Shown here in pieces: positions 10,901 through 18,299 of a stretch of DNA of 64,000 bases. Location: the NCBI GenBank assembly GCA_019429445.1, contig JAHYIW010000004.1:62001-126000 (forward strand), in the 5' to 3' direction. Source of the stretch: Desulfuromonadaceae bacterium (GTDB taxonomy: Bacteria > Desulfobacterota > Desulfuromonadia > Desulfuromonadales > JAHYIW01). The translations under genes and the position numbers were made by a program. Position 1 is the first letter of the stretch; each line of letters starts with the position of its first letter. The notes beneath the pieces were generated by a model. That model made no database searches, was not told the DNA's origin, and saw nothing but the letters and a program-made list of their open reading frames with translations.

Positions 10901-13900
10901 TGTTGTGGGAACCAGCTTCTACGCCAGCTTCAGCAACGGAAGTGAGACCGTCGGCGGGACGGTGACGGCCGACCTGGGTTACTGGAACGGTGTATTCAAT
11001 GCCTTTACCCCGGCGGTTACGGTGACCAAGACCGTCCCGCCGAACACCTCCAATAAGGTGCTCCGTCTCGGCTTTGGCTCCGGCGGCATGGTGTCGGCCG
11101 GTAACGGGCTGGCGTTGCGCATCACCGTGACCGGCGCCACGGTCTCTTACGGCAACGCCGCCAATCGCGGTGACATCACCGTGCTGCTGACCCCCTACAA
11201 TCATCTGCCGACGGCCTTTGCCTTCGTCACGCCGCCGAACGGTAACGGGATCGTGAATATTTCCTGGAATGCCGCGACCGACACGGACGGCCACCTCGTG
11301 CATTACGACGTGGTTGGCAGCGACGACAACGGCGTCACCTTCAAGCATGTGATCGCTGAAGGACTGACCGGTACGCCCACGGTCAACGTCACTTGGGATA
11401 CCCTCAAGGCCGGTATCGGTCTGAGCGCCGCGAACACTGGCGTGATGGTTAAGGTGCTGGCCATGGACGGCTACCAGAAGGGGGATGGCAGCGGTGCCGA
11501 CCACACTGCCCTCACCTCGGCGGCCTGGACGGTAAATAACAGCGTCGATACCATCGCTCCGGGACAGATCAAAGACCTCGTCGCCGAAACGCGGCCGAAG
11601 AGCGGCTCCGCCTACCTCACCTGGACGGCGCCGGGCGACGACGGTTACGACAAGACCCGTGCCGCCCAGTACGACATCCGCTACGCGATGGCGGCGATCA
11701 CCAACGACTCCGACTACAATCTGGCCACTCAGGTGACCAGTGAGCCGGTGCCGACCTTCGGCGGTACGCCGCAGGGTTACGAGGTGGTCGACCTGATCCC
11801 GGATACCCCCTACTACTTCGCCATCAAGGCTGCCGACGAAACCGGCAACTGGTCGACTCTCTCCGACAATGACTCGGTCGCGGTCGGCACTCAGAGCCCG
11901 ACGGCCAACGGCGGCCGTAAGTGTGGCATCTGCCATGGCACGCCACCCGACGATGTCACCACTGCGGGCAACCATCTCCAGCATGGCTACACTGTTCACG
12001 ACTGCGCCAAGTGCCACGGCGATGAGGTAGCGACCTACGGCATCAAGGACTACAATTTACAGATCCGTCACCAAGACGGACTGCTACAGCTTGGCTGGGG
12101 GCGCGATGCGACAGGCGCCAAGCTGCCTCAGGTGACCGGCGTGTTTGCCGGCAGCACCCTTACTTATACGCAGGGCGGCTTCATGATCTACGAAGACACC
12201 AGCTCCGGCGGTTTCACCTTGTCGCCGACCGGCGATCAGATCGACAACGGTACCTGCTTCAATTTCGCCACCACCAACGCGAGCGGCTGCCACGGGCCGG
12301 CGACCCCATCCTGGGATGAAAACTCGACCCTGCCGTGCGCGGCCTGCCACGGTAATCTCTTGCGAGGCAACGACGCTTATGGGCAGCCCTACGACGATGC
12401 AGGGAGCGAGGAGCTTTTGGCATCGCCGCCGGTCGACAACCATGGCAACTCCACCGGCAAGTACGTTGGCCAGCACGAGAAGCATCTCAACTACTCATTC
12501 CGCTACTCCAAGGGCGATAATTGTCGGCTCTGCCATAAGGACAATGTTCATGCCGACGGCAAAATTGATGTCGACTATGATATCGACGCGGCTGGTATAG
12601 GGGCTCTCTTCACTCCGAATGCTACTGGACCCAATACCCCGGGAACTTGTGGCGGGACTTCTGTGTCTACCTGCCACGGTACAACCGCAACGCCAGCCTG
12701 GGACAGCGCGGAGGTTGTCGATTGCGTCAGCTGCCACAACTTCAATGGCAGCACCCCGGCGCACGTGACCGATCCGGCTGCCGGCGTCACTCTGCCCAAC
12801 AACGGCTGGGCCACTGACCCGATGTCGGGCAACTGCACCTACTGTCACCTTGCCGGTCATCCGAGCGGAACGCCGGCGGATACGGTACTGATCCCCAACA
12901 ACAGCTTCGTTGGCATCAATTACTCGGGCGGCGGTATTCACCTGCGCACCGATATCGGTGGACGCGGCCCCTACAGCTCCGAAGCCGAGATGTGTTGGGG
13001 ATGCCACGACAGCAACAGCATCTCCGAATGGGGGGATAACAACAAAGCGCTGACCGGCGGCAGCCCCTACAACTACGGGACCGTCAATAGTGGTACGAGC
13101 GCCAAGTGGATCGTCTCGCCCGGTGTCGGCGCCACCTGGAGCAGCGGCAAGGCCGCATTCGCCTACAAGACCGGGGCGATCCAGTCGACCCACAGCACCA
13201 GCCCGGCCGGCTCCAGTGCCGTCACTCTTAATACGGCGGTGACGCCGAAGCGCTACCAGGAGAATGTTGATGCCGTGGCCAACCTGCACTGCAGCAACTG
13301 CCACGACGTGCACGACATGAACCGGGCACCCAACGATGCCGCCACTGGCTCCCCCTACCTGCGCGGCAACTGGATGGGGAACCCCTACGAAGAGGACGGT
13401 GCGCCACAGGCCGGCAAAACCTATACCGCCTATACCTACAACATCACTCATTCTTACGCCGCTTCGACCATCGGTTTTGGTCCGGTCCCACGCGGCGGTA
13501 TCAACTATACGGAGCTTGGTGGCTACTACATCGACGAGAATAATGTCGTCCCCGGCACTGGCGAGACCACACGGACTGCGGCCACCAACCCGACCGCCGC
13601 CTGGACGTTGCAGAACTCTGCGGGGCTCTGTATCCTCTGCCATGGTGACAACGTCGACGCCCTTGACCAGCAGACCGGCGAGAATCTCTGGCTCGGCACT
13701 AATGGCCACTCCAACTCGGCTCTTGGCGGCACCGGTGTTTATGCGGCCAACATCTTCGACTACACCCATGGTCGGCCCGTTCCGAGCCCTAACACGACCC
13801 TTAGTTCAGAGGGCTTCACCAATAGGATACCCAATATGGCCAATCAGCGGGGGGCAGAGGTGGCCGGTGACAATTACTTTGTCTACGGTTACCGCCTCAA

Positions 13901-14267
13901 GACCTGGAACCCGCAGACGCATAGCCTCAACAAGGAACCGATCGATGCTTTGGCCTATGATTGGGGTGTGACCGTCGATGCTGCAACCACCGACAAATGG
14001 TATCACCAGTTCAGTTGCTCCAAGTGCCACAACCCGCACGCCTCGCGGCTGCCGAAACTGATGATCACCAACTGCCTCGACATCACCCACAACACCTGGG
14101 ACGATAACAAAAATTCCCAGACCCGCAGTACCGCCAGCACGACCGATATAAACAAGAAGCCGGCCTACTACGCTTCGGCGCAGACCTGCCACCGACGCGA
14201 CAGCAGCCGTAACGCGACCTTCAACGACCCGATCAACGGCGGTTGGAACCTGGTGACGCCGTGGTAG
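4953..14267 (+). CDS. Giant multiheme c-type cytochrome 1 (about 48 CxxCH)
   Basis: This 3104-residue exported protein probably conducts electrons outside the inner membrane. A signal peptide (hydrophobic stretch ending NIVFA) precedes the first heme motif, CQECH. Residues ~36-1720 hold about 38 CxxCH, five CX4CH (for example CASVYCH, CTNVYCH, CSTVDCH) and two CX3CH motifs. Residues ~1725-2320 are heme-free, with three fibronectin-III-like domains (APGQITNLAAV; SGLPTGVLYHFAVRA; IAPGQIKDLVAETRPKSGS). Residues ~2322-3104 hold 10 CxxCH, one CX10CH (2435-2447), one CX7CH (from 2566), the block CSKCHNPHASRLPKLMITNC and the terminus VTPW. Mixed CxxxxCH/CxxCH is a known Geobacter cytochrome signature. 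AGGAGG lies seven bases upstream of the start. Unlike its two paralogues it has no small peptide gene downstream. Motif counts are by hand. Confidence 0.9.
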   Translation: MGDIARILVLWIFIVGFFGPMLPNIVFASPTHLVSCQECHRTGVDWASLDGGICITCHESSTPKYVFNDGVTYNTVGWFVSGDASNAMGTVTSDYNSAIGRQTSHMWQKLSGEVVPSAGATTPTTYTRQFNGRYQISKGKLVCFRCHDPHANVNSKPSLLKVAKNQDQLCSDCHKPWYVNNANALLTHPVGVAVNYNTVAAANPTKYQTAVVNTANSGIRTVNGMVSCTSCHGVHFTDSDSTTADGFGNWAALSNSDGYILRSDGPRRTGANGTETAQLRSNLCQACHTYQPHGNATEPVGCLECHSGHAFNGGNPNYFVLRDVVTTNTYNTVNALDFKDATTDHGGSKSVAQVWSGEVIGDIAGYCEKCHGQLTAMSGSIRTHIEGENCRTCHQHDGANYAFEATGCDQCHGYPPTTNTPGATTGFAVGTFRYDTVSGGTIFKDESLTPHGAHAAGGSRYSFSCSDCHGNEAATTGHDTGSFQQVLDTAAGALPGLTTNGGVLSPVYTESGVGSCASVYCHSNGDPRDGVITYPVSDPVWGNGANTIIGTGTECQICHGNDVTTMGTRGNSAVHAKHLGSGTLAMGKTFSCSDCHNSTAVNSISLQTGAIGGAHVDGNKDVVFDTAGLAGNDASIGFASGTGVCTNVYCHSNGRANFKSPDWDGGAATCTTCHNNGTDDGVLTNAAPGGVDNPHVKHLAVIGIDCATCHGANDGTHASHVDGTIDSPTQATCNGCHGATVSGTGNDIEPVWSISGGNVTCKTCHLGTLASVNAKTAPGKDSAIATGHNKPSGNYVVSNNSAANKICESCHDGADVGHFDGVSGDDMRLLAAAMTCTISCHGIGGSALKNGIVTHQSKSCNVCHDPHGSSNIYMVKATSAGGYSGTVVFNSITGIDSYDEDDVANADDICATCHSYGGGAVTTHNNQTNEGVAHKEGLDCFTCHKSHTDVAAFGVGAGTACNDCHGFPPASGAHRDGATLSDPELHTITVSYNVAVEDISDCATCHSGADSYSYDPSVDQGGSLNHSNASGRKTILTSSVGYNTTSLNCSGACHASTAADGTWNDANGLNCDACHYYEAIPTSANNVGSGAVGGSHNIHFNSATVTSCANCHAIPVDTAHITTGAGTDAARISGRAAATMDEAAVTVTALNTGSDPDPGNPTCNNLACHNPSNGTYTATWTVANVAGCAFCHSNTAPATGSHGQHLNAATTFGINTIACTSCHGTAPVSNAHSDGTVNLLAGMSYTIGAEDVGGTLGSCTTSTCHNNGTAAATAVVTPTWGTPSADCTICHGNAPTTGAHTTHISGAKGPQSGTVCNTCHQSNANNTSMAGMTAHINGSVQFADGNALTTTARCNTCHGGATPAGTAKTNWPTSAPVACESCHSTTPANSQADGGGVFAPERAGAAYTSFGHGRTGAGKPGKACADCHNENSSHISGTLNDNNRLNIVLAKDYALDPDGFCGICHETANVEHIHKANGGAGTSDSGNRCTICHEPHGADGFDAMVRSSIGGKNVVGFTDRAVRTSYYLDPVNSGANTGKYGICQVCHDPTDATAEGGSIQYFNRSTATPTHYSGVCIGCHKHADTPAFKPSGCSGCHGDSVAGNFWPDAGAYPDRAGLHPTHVDAIAVKMAGGATLDNKNATCVYCHPDPGGNNVNGVGHDTNSTGSPVDISDLHKDGWNPASSYTNLQGGVDGDGSYNPAIKRCSTVDCHSNGEFTWTWYPDVLAPGQITNLAAVTGTEPGTVDLIWTAPANDGNAGPNAYHYEVRYSTAAINDTNWASATIAGGPPSVGRHGKLNATEMKVDGLTGGNTYYFAVKTSDEDDNWSTASNSVSAAAKTDNQAPIFLGLGQSHSTDETGTVVLSWEAAQDHSLPVTYTVYYDTGTIEYSAVTDTAITTTGTTLKVSGLPTGVLYHFAVRAKDSAGNSDANTIVRAVLPITTAKIQPTTVTYYTSGTTVLQTGTYGTTGSGNATLRTANFAADTNVVGTSFYASFSNGSETVGGTVTADLGYWNGVFNAFTPAVTVTKTVPPNTSNKVLRLGFGSGGMVSAGNGLALRITVTGATVSYGNAANRGDITVLLTPYNHLPTAFAFVTPPNGNGIVNISWNAATDTDGHLVHYDVVGSDDNGVTFKHVIAEGLTGTPTVNVTWDTLKAGIGLSAANTGVMVKVLAMDGYQKGDGSGADHTALTSAAWTVNNSVDTIAPGQIKDLVAETRPKSGSAYLTWTAPGDDGYDKTRAAQYDIRYAMAAITNDSDYNLATQVTSEPVPTFGGTPQGYEVVDLIPDTPYYFAIKAADETGNWSTLSDNDSVAVGTQSPTANGGRKCGICHGTPPDDVTTAGNHLQHGYTVHDCAKCHGDEVATYGIKDYNLQIRHQDGLLQLGWGRDATGAKLPQVTGVFAGSTLTYTQGGFMIYEDTSSGGFTLSPTGDQIDNGTCFNFATTNASGCHGPATPSWDENSTLPCAACHGNLLRGNDAYGQPYDDAGSEELLASPPVDNHGNSTGKYVGQHEKHLNYSFRYSKGDNCRLCHKDNVHADGKIDVDYDIDAAGIGALFTPNATGPNTPGTCGGTSVSTCHGTTATPAWDSAEVVDCVSCHNFNGSTPAHVTDPAAGVTLPNNGWATDPMSGNCTYCHLAGHPSGTPADTVLIPNNSFVGINYSGGGIHLRTDIGGRGPYSSEAEMCWGCHDSNSISEWGDNNKALTGGSPYNYGTVNSGTSAKWIVSPGVGATWSSGKAAFAYKTGAIQSTHSTSPAGSSAVTLNTAVTPKRYQENVDAVANLHCSNCHDVHDMNRAPNDAATGSPYLRGNWMGNPYEEDGAPQAGKTYTAYTYNITHSYAASTIGFGPVPRGGINYTELGGYYIDENNVVPGTGETTRTAATNPTAAWTLQNSAGLCILCHGDNVDALDQQTGENLWLGTNGHSNSALGGTGVYAANIFDYTHGRPVPSPNTTLSSEGFTNRIPNMANQRGAEVAGDNYFVYGYRLKTWNPQTHSLNKEPIDALAYDWGVTVDAATTDKWYHQFSCSKCHNPHASRLPKLMITNCLDITHNTWDDNKNSQTRSTASTTDINKKPAYYASAQTCHRRDSSRNATFNDPINGGWNLVTPW

Positions 14268-14452
14268 TTTGATTTGAAAAAATGGAGTCAATCGTGCGCG
14301 TTTCGTAATTCAAAAATAGCTTGTAATTTGTCGGATTTGGTCAGCGGCAACAAGTTCTGACGGTTAAGTCTGGCAGTAACAAACCACTGGCATGAAAATT
14401 TTGAAGTAAATCGGTCACAGTCTGTTCGAACGATGTCTTTTTGGTTAAAAAA
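14268..14452. other. Intergenic stretch after giant cytochrome 1; no peptide gene found
   Basis: Downstream of cytochromes 2 and 3 an 18-codon peptide gene begins within 45 bp. Here no comparable ORF, no strong ribosome-binding site and no GC-rich hairpin is present. Nothing else is recognised. Confidence 0.6.
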
Positions 14453-14489
14453 ATGATGTTTTGGCTGTTTTATGCAGCCAAAACATCAT
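14453..14489 (-). terminator. Terminator for the minus-strand hemY cluster
   Basis: A perfect 15-bp stem, ATGATGTTTTGGCTG with CAGCCAAAACATCAT, has a 7-base loop. On the minus strand it is followed by TTTTTTT. The plus strand lacks a T-tract, so it mainly serves the minus-strand genes. Confidence 0.8.
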
Positions 14490-14516
14490 TCGCTTCAAGT
14501 TCCAAACCATACAAAC

Positions 14517-14998
14517 TCAGCTCAGGGTGATATCGACATGCAACTCGTCGGCGACCTGTGCCCTTCCTCGATTACTTCGCGATCATCGGTGACCGGCACC
14601 TGAATGTGAATGTCCATTACGTAGAGTGGTGCGCCGCTTTGCGGGGAGGGGCGCACATCTGGTTTGAGATCGATGATGTTGGGCGCCAGTTCAGCGAGAA
14701 AACGGCTGATTTTATAGCCGATCCCCGCAGGATCTTCCCCCTCGACATGCAGGACGTAGTCGGCGGTGGCTTTGGCGATGTTCCGGTGCTGTTGAAGCGG
14801 CCGCAGGAAGGTGGAGATCTTCTTGTCTTTTTCCAGACGGCGGCACTGGAGAAGAGCATGATCAGGCGAACTCGTCCGCCAGCAAGGTCATGTTTTTTTA
14901 TCCAGATTGTAGCCGTTTTCGTAGAGTATACCGGTGACGTCGGCGGCAATGCCGGGGCGGTCTTTGCCGAAAGCGGTCATGCTATAGCGATTGTCCAT
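14517..14998 (-). pseudogene. ACT-domain (GcvR-like) protein, frameshifted
   Basis: The minus strand starts well (MDNRYSMTAFGKDRPGIAAD, then VTGILYENGYNLD), the opening of a two-ACT-domain regulator. It hits a stop after a run of seven A's. It resumes in other frames as MTLLADEFA, LEKDKKISTFLRPLQQH, YVLHVEGEDPAGIGYKISRF and LYVMDIHIQVPVTDDREV, and ends VADELHVDITLS. At least three indels are needed to join these, so it is a pseudogene unless the indels are sequencing errors. Relatives are amino-acid-binding regulators. It follows hemY directly on the same strand and precedes the shared terminator. Confidence 0.8.
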
Positions 14999-15028
14999 GT
15001 CATCCGCCGCAATTCAGTGGGCGCAAAT

Positions 15029-16438
15029 TCAAGAACGGGCGCAGATAAAGTCCAGCGCCTGATCGGCAACCCGGTTCGCGGCATTGACGCAGTCATTGAG
15101 ACCGACGCCGAAGAAGGCATTACCGGTGAGAAACAGTCCGGGCTTGCGCTGCAATTGCTCGTCCAGGGCGACCAGACGGGCCGCGTGTCCGGCACGATAT
15201 TGCGGGATGGCCCGTTCGTGACGGAAAATACGCACAAAATCGGGCGCTGCGTCGATCCCCATGATCTGTTTCAGATCAGCCATGACCCGCGTCTGAATTT
15301 CACTTTCCGGTAGATTAATCACCCCGGTGTTGGCTGCCCCGCCGATCATGGAGCGCAGTAATACTTTCCCCGCCGGGGCGCGATTCGGGAAGATGCTCGA
15401 ATCCCACAACGTGCCCAGGGTGTTGCACCCCTCTTTTTTGGGGATCAGATAGCCGAAACCGTCGAGGTCACGGGCGATCTTGTCGCGTTCATAACCAAAG
15501 CAGACGACAAAAAGCGGTGAGTAGGGGATGCCGTTAAGCAGTTCCGCCATGGGCGGCAGCGATTCGTTCAGCATGCTGCTCAGGGCGAAGGCGGGAGCGG
15601 CGGAGATGACGATGTCGGTATCGATCATGCTGCCGTCCGCCAGATGGACTTCAAAACCATCTTTTTTCGGCAGAATGCCGTTGACCGCTGCACCGGTTCG
15701 GATCGTGTCGCCCAGCGCGCACTGCGCTTCGTTGGTCAATTCCTGAATACCGCCGATAAATGAGGTCAGCACGCCGCCGGGGCCCGCCGCACTGGCCACC
15801 GCTTTCCCCGCCTTGCGTTCGGCCTTTTTCTTTTTGGCGAGCATCATCATCGCCTTGATCAGACCGCCGTATTCCATCTCCAGTTCGTGAATGCGCGGGA
15901 AACAGCTGCGCAGACTCATCGTCTCCGGATCACCGGCAAAGATCCCCGAAACCATCGGTGCGATCAGCTTGTCGAGCGCCTCGGCACCGAGCCGCCGTCG
16001 TCCGAAATCCGCCAGGGTTTCGTCTTCGTCGTCGCGTTTTGCCGGGATGAACGGTTCACAGGCGAGGCGCATCTTTCCCGGCCAGGAAATCAGTTTCGAG
16101 GCGAGAAACGACGGGCCGCCCTCCGGTAGCCGGTGCAGAAACTTCTCAGAGTAGATGAAACGTTTGCGTGCGTTATCATCGGAGCGCAGCAACCGGTCAC
16201 GGATGCCGAGGGTATCACACAGTTCGAGAGTCATTGGTTTGTTGTCGAGAAATCCGTTCGGCCCCCATTCGCACAGGTAACCGTCTTCTTTGATGCTGAG
16301 AATTTTTCCGCCGGTACGGTCTTCCTTCTCGAAGATTTGCAGATCGATATTCAGCCCGGCCGCGGCGGCTTTTTGTTGCAGGGCAAAGGCGGTGGCCAAA
16401 CCGGAAATTCCGGCACCGACAACGACAACTCGGATCAT
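15029..16438 (-). CDS. hemY: Protoporphyrinogen oxidase, HemY type
   Basis: This 469-residue flavoprotein belongs to the HemY/HemG-PPOX amine-oxidase superfamily, which oxidises protoporphyrinogen IX (or coproporphyrinogen) late in heme synthesis. The FAD-binding Rossmann motif VVVVGAGISGLATAFALQ is at residues 4-21. It is followed by IFEKEDRTGGKI, by WGPNGFLDNKP, and near the C-terminus by LFLTGNAFFGVGLNDCVNAA, the usual second FAD contact. AAGGAGG lies just upstream of the ATG. A late heme enzyme fits a genome carrying cytochromes with about 50 hemes each, although the link is only contextual. It is the last intact gene of a minus-strand run after the kinase-like gene and cheD. Confidence 0.92.
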   Translation of the reverse strand: MIRVVVVGAGISGLATAFALQQKAAAAGLNIDLQIFEKEDRTGGKILSIKEDGYLCEWGPNGFLDNKPMTLELCDTLGIRDRLLRSDDNARKRFIYSEKFLHRLPEGGPSFLASKLISWPGKMRLACEPFIPAKRDDEDETLADFGRRRLGAEALDKLIAPMVSGIFAGDPETMSLRSCFPRIHELEMEYGGLIKAMMMLAKKKKAERKAGKAVASAAGPGGVLTSFIGGIQELTNEAQCALGDTIRTGAAVNGILPKKDGFEVHLADGSMIDTDIVISAAPAFALSSMLNESLPPMAELLNGIPYSPLFVVCFGYERDKIARDLDGFGYLIPKKEGCNTLGTLWDSSIFPNRAPAGKVLLRSMIGGAANTGVINLPESEIQTRVMADLKQIMGIDAAPDFVRIFRHERAIPQYRAGHAARLVALDEQLQRKPGLFLTGNAFFGVGLNDCVNAANRVADQALDFICARS

Positions 16439-16529
16439 TTTTTCCTCCTTGACCCCGACCGGGTGGCCGAGGATGCGTTTCTAGATATAGCGGTGCGTAT
16501 GGTGCGCTGATTTTGCTGCCGGGGAAGCG

Positions 16530-17006
16530 TCAACTGCGTTCCTGATGCCGCTGCATCCAGACTTCACCGGTCGCGGTGTTGAAGATGACCTTGCGTCCGA
16601 CCCGTCCGCCGAGGTCGGCACCGACGATCGGAATACGCAGTTCATCAAGTTGTGCTTTAACCAGTTCCACATTGCGTTCACCGACTGCCAGCAAACCCCC
16701 GCTGCTGGACCACATCGAGGCACCGCCGAAAACCTTGGCAATCAGTGTTGCGTGATTGGCACCGCGTTGCAACAATTTTTCCAGAAGCCGGTCAATGGCG
16801 ATATTACCGTACTTGGGTGTCGGTAGACCATCCCCGTTCCACAGTGGCAGTAGAAAATGGTTCATTCCGCCGCGATGATGTGCCTGGTCCCACAGACAGA
16901 CAGCGACGCACGAACCGAGAATGGTTGTGACCAGATGCTCAGTAGCGGGGGCAAAGATCGCTCCGGGAAGAAGGAAATGTTTTTTGATGTCGGGGGTTGG
17001 TCCCAC
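16530..17006 (-). CDS. cheD: Chemoreceptor glutamine deamidase CheD
   Basis: CheD deamidates glutamines on chemoreceptors and can act with CheC in adaptation. The sequence shows the family motifs: HFLLPGAIFAPA, TTILGSCVAVCL with the catalytic Cys near residue 33, GGMNHFLLP with the catalytic His near residue 50, IAKVFGGASM and GRKVIFNTATGEV. The chosen GTG start (17006) has GGAG seven bases upstream; an upstream TTG at 17024 lacks such a site. It follows the kinase-like gene by 29 bp and is probably co-transcribed with it. No other che genes are in the window. Confidence 0.92.
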   Translation of the reverse strand: MGPTPDIKKHFLLPGAIFAPATEHLVTTILGSCVAVCLWDQAHHRGGMNHFLLPLWNGDGLPTPKYGNIAIDRLLEKLLQRGANHATLIAKVFGGASMWSSSGGLLAVGERNVELVKAQLDELRIPIVGADLGGRVGRKVIFNTATGEVWMQRHQERS

Positions 17007-17035
17007 TCCGGTGCTCCGTGGCAAAATAAATTAAT

Positions 17036-17917
17036 TCAAAATTTTTCGACATTGTCGAACAAAAAAACGTTTCCATCTTCAGCGCTGGCAGAGACCTCCG
17101 CCGGAAATGGTGCCAGGCTCAGCTTAAACTGGCACCAGGGAACAATGTCGTCGGTCGTCAGGGTAATGGTGCCGAAGAGCAGTTCGGCCAGAGAACGGCA
17201 AACACTGAGTCCAAGCCCCTGGCCGTGATGTTGCTTGGTTGAGCCCATATCGAGTTGCCGGAAGCGGTCGAAGATTTGACTGCGGGCGGTTTCATCCAAG
17301 TGTACCCCGGTGTTGCGGACGGAGAGGAGCAGGCTGTTATCCTCTTGTGTAACGCGAACATCGACAGCAGCTCCAGCGGGGCTGAATTCAGTTGCATTGG
17401 CAAGCAGGTTGGCGAGGATGATGCGCAATTTTTCCGGATCGGTCACAAAATATTTGGGCGCGACTTCAAGGTGGTGGCGAAAGTCGATTTGTTTGATTCT
17501 GGCCTGATGGGCAAACATTTCGAAGGTGCTGGTGACCAGCGCGATGACATCGACCCGGGCCGGGAAGGGGGTCGCTTCCCCCGCTTCAAGTTCGGCAGCG
17601 GCAAAAACATTTTGCAGCTGAAAATCGAGATTAAACGCTTCGAAGTAGATGTCAGTGGCAACTCCGGAGACTTCAGCGGGAGAAACATTGCCGCAGATCA
17701 TCTGTTGGGCCAGCCCGGTAATGGCGGTGAGCGGAGTGTTGATTTCATTGCGAACGTTCGACAGAAAATGACTTTTCAACGCTTCCGATTCCTGCAATTT
17801 GCGATTCATCTCCTCAAGTTTGGAGGTGGTCATGCGCAGGTCGTGCAATGCTTTGTGATTCTCCTCAAACCGCTCTTCCAGGGCGCGAATCAGCTCTTGG
17901 TCGCTCAATTGGGTCAT
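17036..17917 (-). CDS. Degenerate histidine-kinase-like protein
   Basis: This is a 293-residue soluble protein. Residues ~1-60 are a coiled-coil-like helix (LEERFEENHKALHDLRM...KLQESEALKS), then a dimerisation box FLSNVRNEINTPLTAITG. In canonical kinases this reads SHELRTPL; here the phospho-accepting His is replaced by Asn (codon at 17747-17749). The ATPase domain follows. The N-box (ILANLLANATEFSP) and a G-rich loop (HGQGLGLSVCRSL) are kept, but the usual DTGIG loop reads NTGVH. It is therefore unlikely to autophosphorylate and may be a regulatory or scaffold pseudokinase. No sensor domain or response regulator is adjacent; cheD follows by 29 bp. The ATG at 17917 has AGGAGAG seven bases upstream; an upstream in-frame start exists but lacks support. 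Confidence 0.85.
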   Translation of the reverse strand: MTQLSDQELIRALEERFEENHKALHDLRMTTSKLEEMNRKLQESEALKSHFLSNVRNEINTPLTAITGLAQQMICGNVSPAEVSGVATDIYFEAFNLDFQLQNVFAAAELEAGEATPFPARVDVIALVTSTFEMFAHQARIKQIDFRHHLEVAPKYFVTDPEKLRIILANLLANATEFSPAGAAVDVRVTQEDNSLLLSVRNTGVHLDETARSQIFDRFRQLDMGSTKQHHGQGLGLSVCRSLAELLFGTITLTTDDIVPWCQFKLSLAPFPAEVSASAEDGNVFLFDNVEKF

Positions 17918-18138
17918 GGGCAAACTCTCCTTTATAGTGTCACGGTCACACGACGCTAAAGATGACACGGGAGGGGCATCGTCGCAACAAATTATTGCGC
18001 TGAATGTTGTCTTTCAGGGGGTCCCAACGCGTGAAGTGTACCAGCCCGGAAATGATCCGCCAACAATTTACCGCACAATTTACCGCGCCTGGAATAAATA
18101 TGATAGATTTGATTGCGTTCATGTCGCATACGAAACTA

Positions 18139-18299
18139 GTACCCTGTAACCCATAATCTTTCGCATCTTGCTTGTTCTTTGCCGCGTCAGCTACGTTCCG
18201 ATTTCAGCTGTTTAGCTACGGCTAGGCAACAGAAATCGCGCCTTGCTGACACGTCAAAGCCCTGCGCAATCCCTCGAAATCCTATGGGTTACAGGGTAC
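18139..18299. mobile_element. 161-bp inverted-repeat element (MITE-like) before the alcohol dehydrogenase
   Basis: GTACCCTGTAACCCATA at 18139-18155 is the perfect inverse of 18283-18299. The interior also folds back on itself (CGATTTCAGCTGTTTAGC against GCTAGGCAACAGAAATCG; GTCAGC against GCTGAC). There is no coding capacity and no obvious flanking duplication. It ends directly before the AAGGAG of the downstream gene, so any promoter must lie inside or upstream of it. Confidence 0.65.

Noticed and set aside
9267-12017. Antisense open frame of about 916 codons opposite giant cytochrome 1
   Set aside because: Shadow frame created by codon bias in the opposing gene; no ribosome-binding site or recognisable motif.
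4953-14267. Regularly repeated TGCCAC/TGTCAC triplets suggesting a CRISPR array or DNA satellite
   Set aside because: The spacing is irregular, and the repeats are codons for Cys-His of heme motifs in one long frame.
14558-15313. Plus-strand open frame of 251 codons over the ACT pseudogene and hemY end
   Set aside because: The minus strand shows clear ACT and HemY protein similarity in the same place; the plus frame has none.
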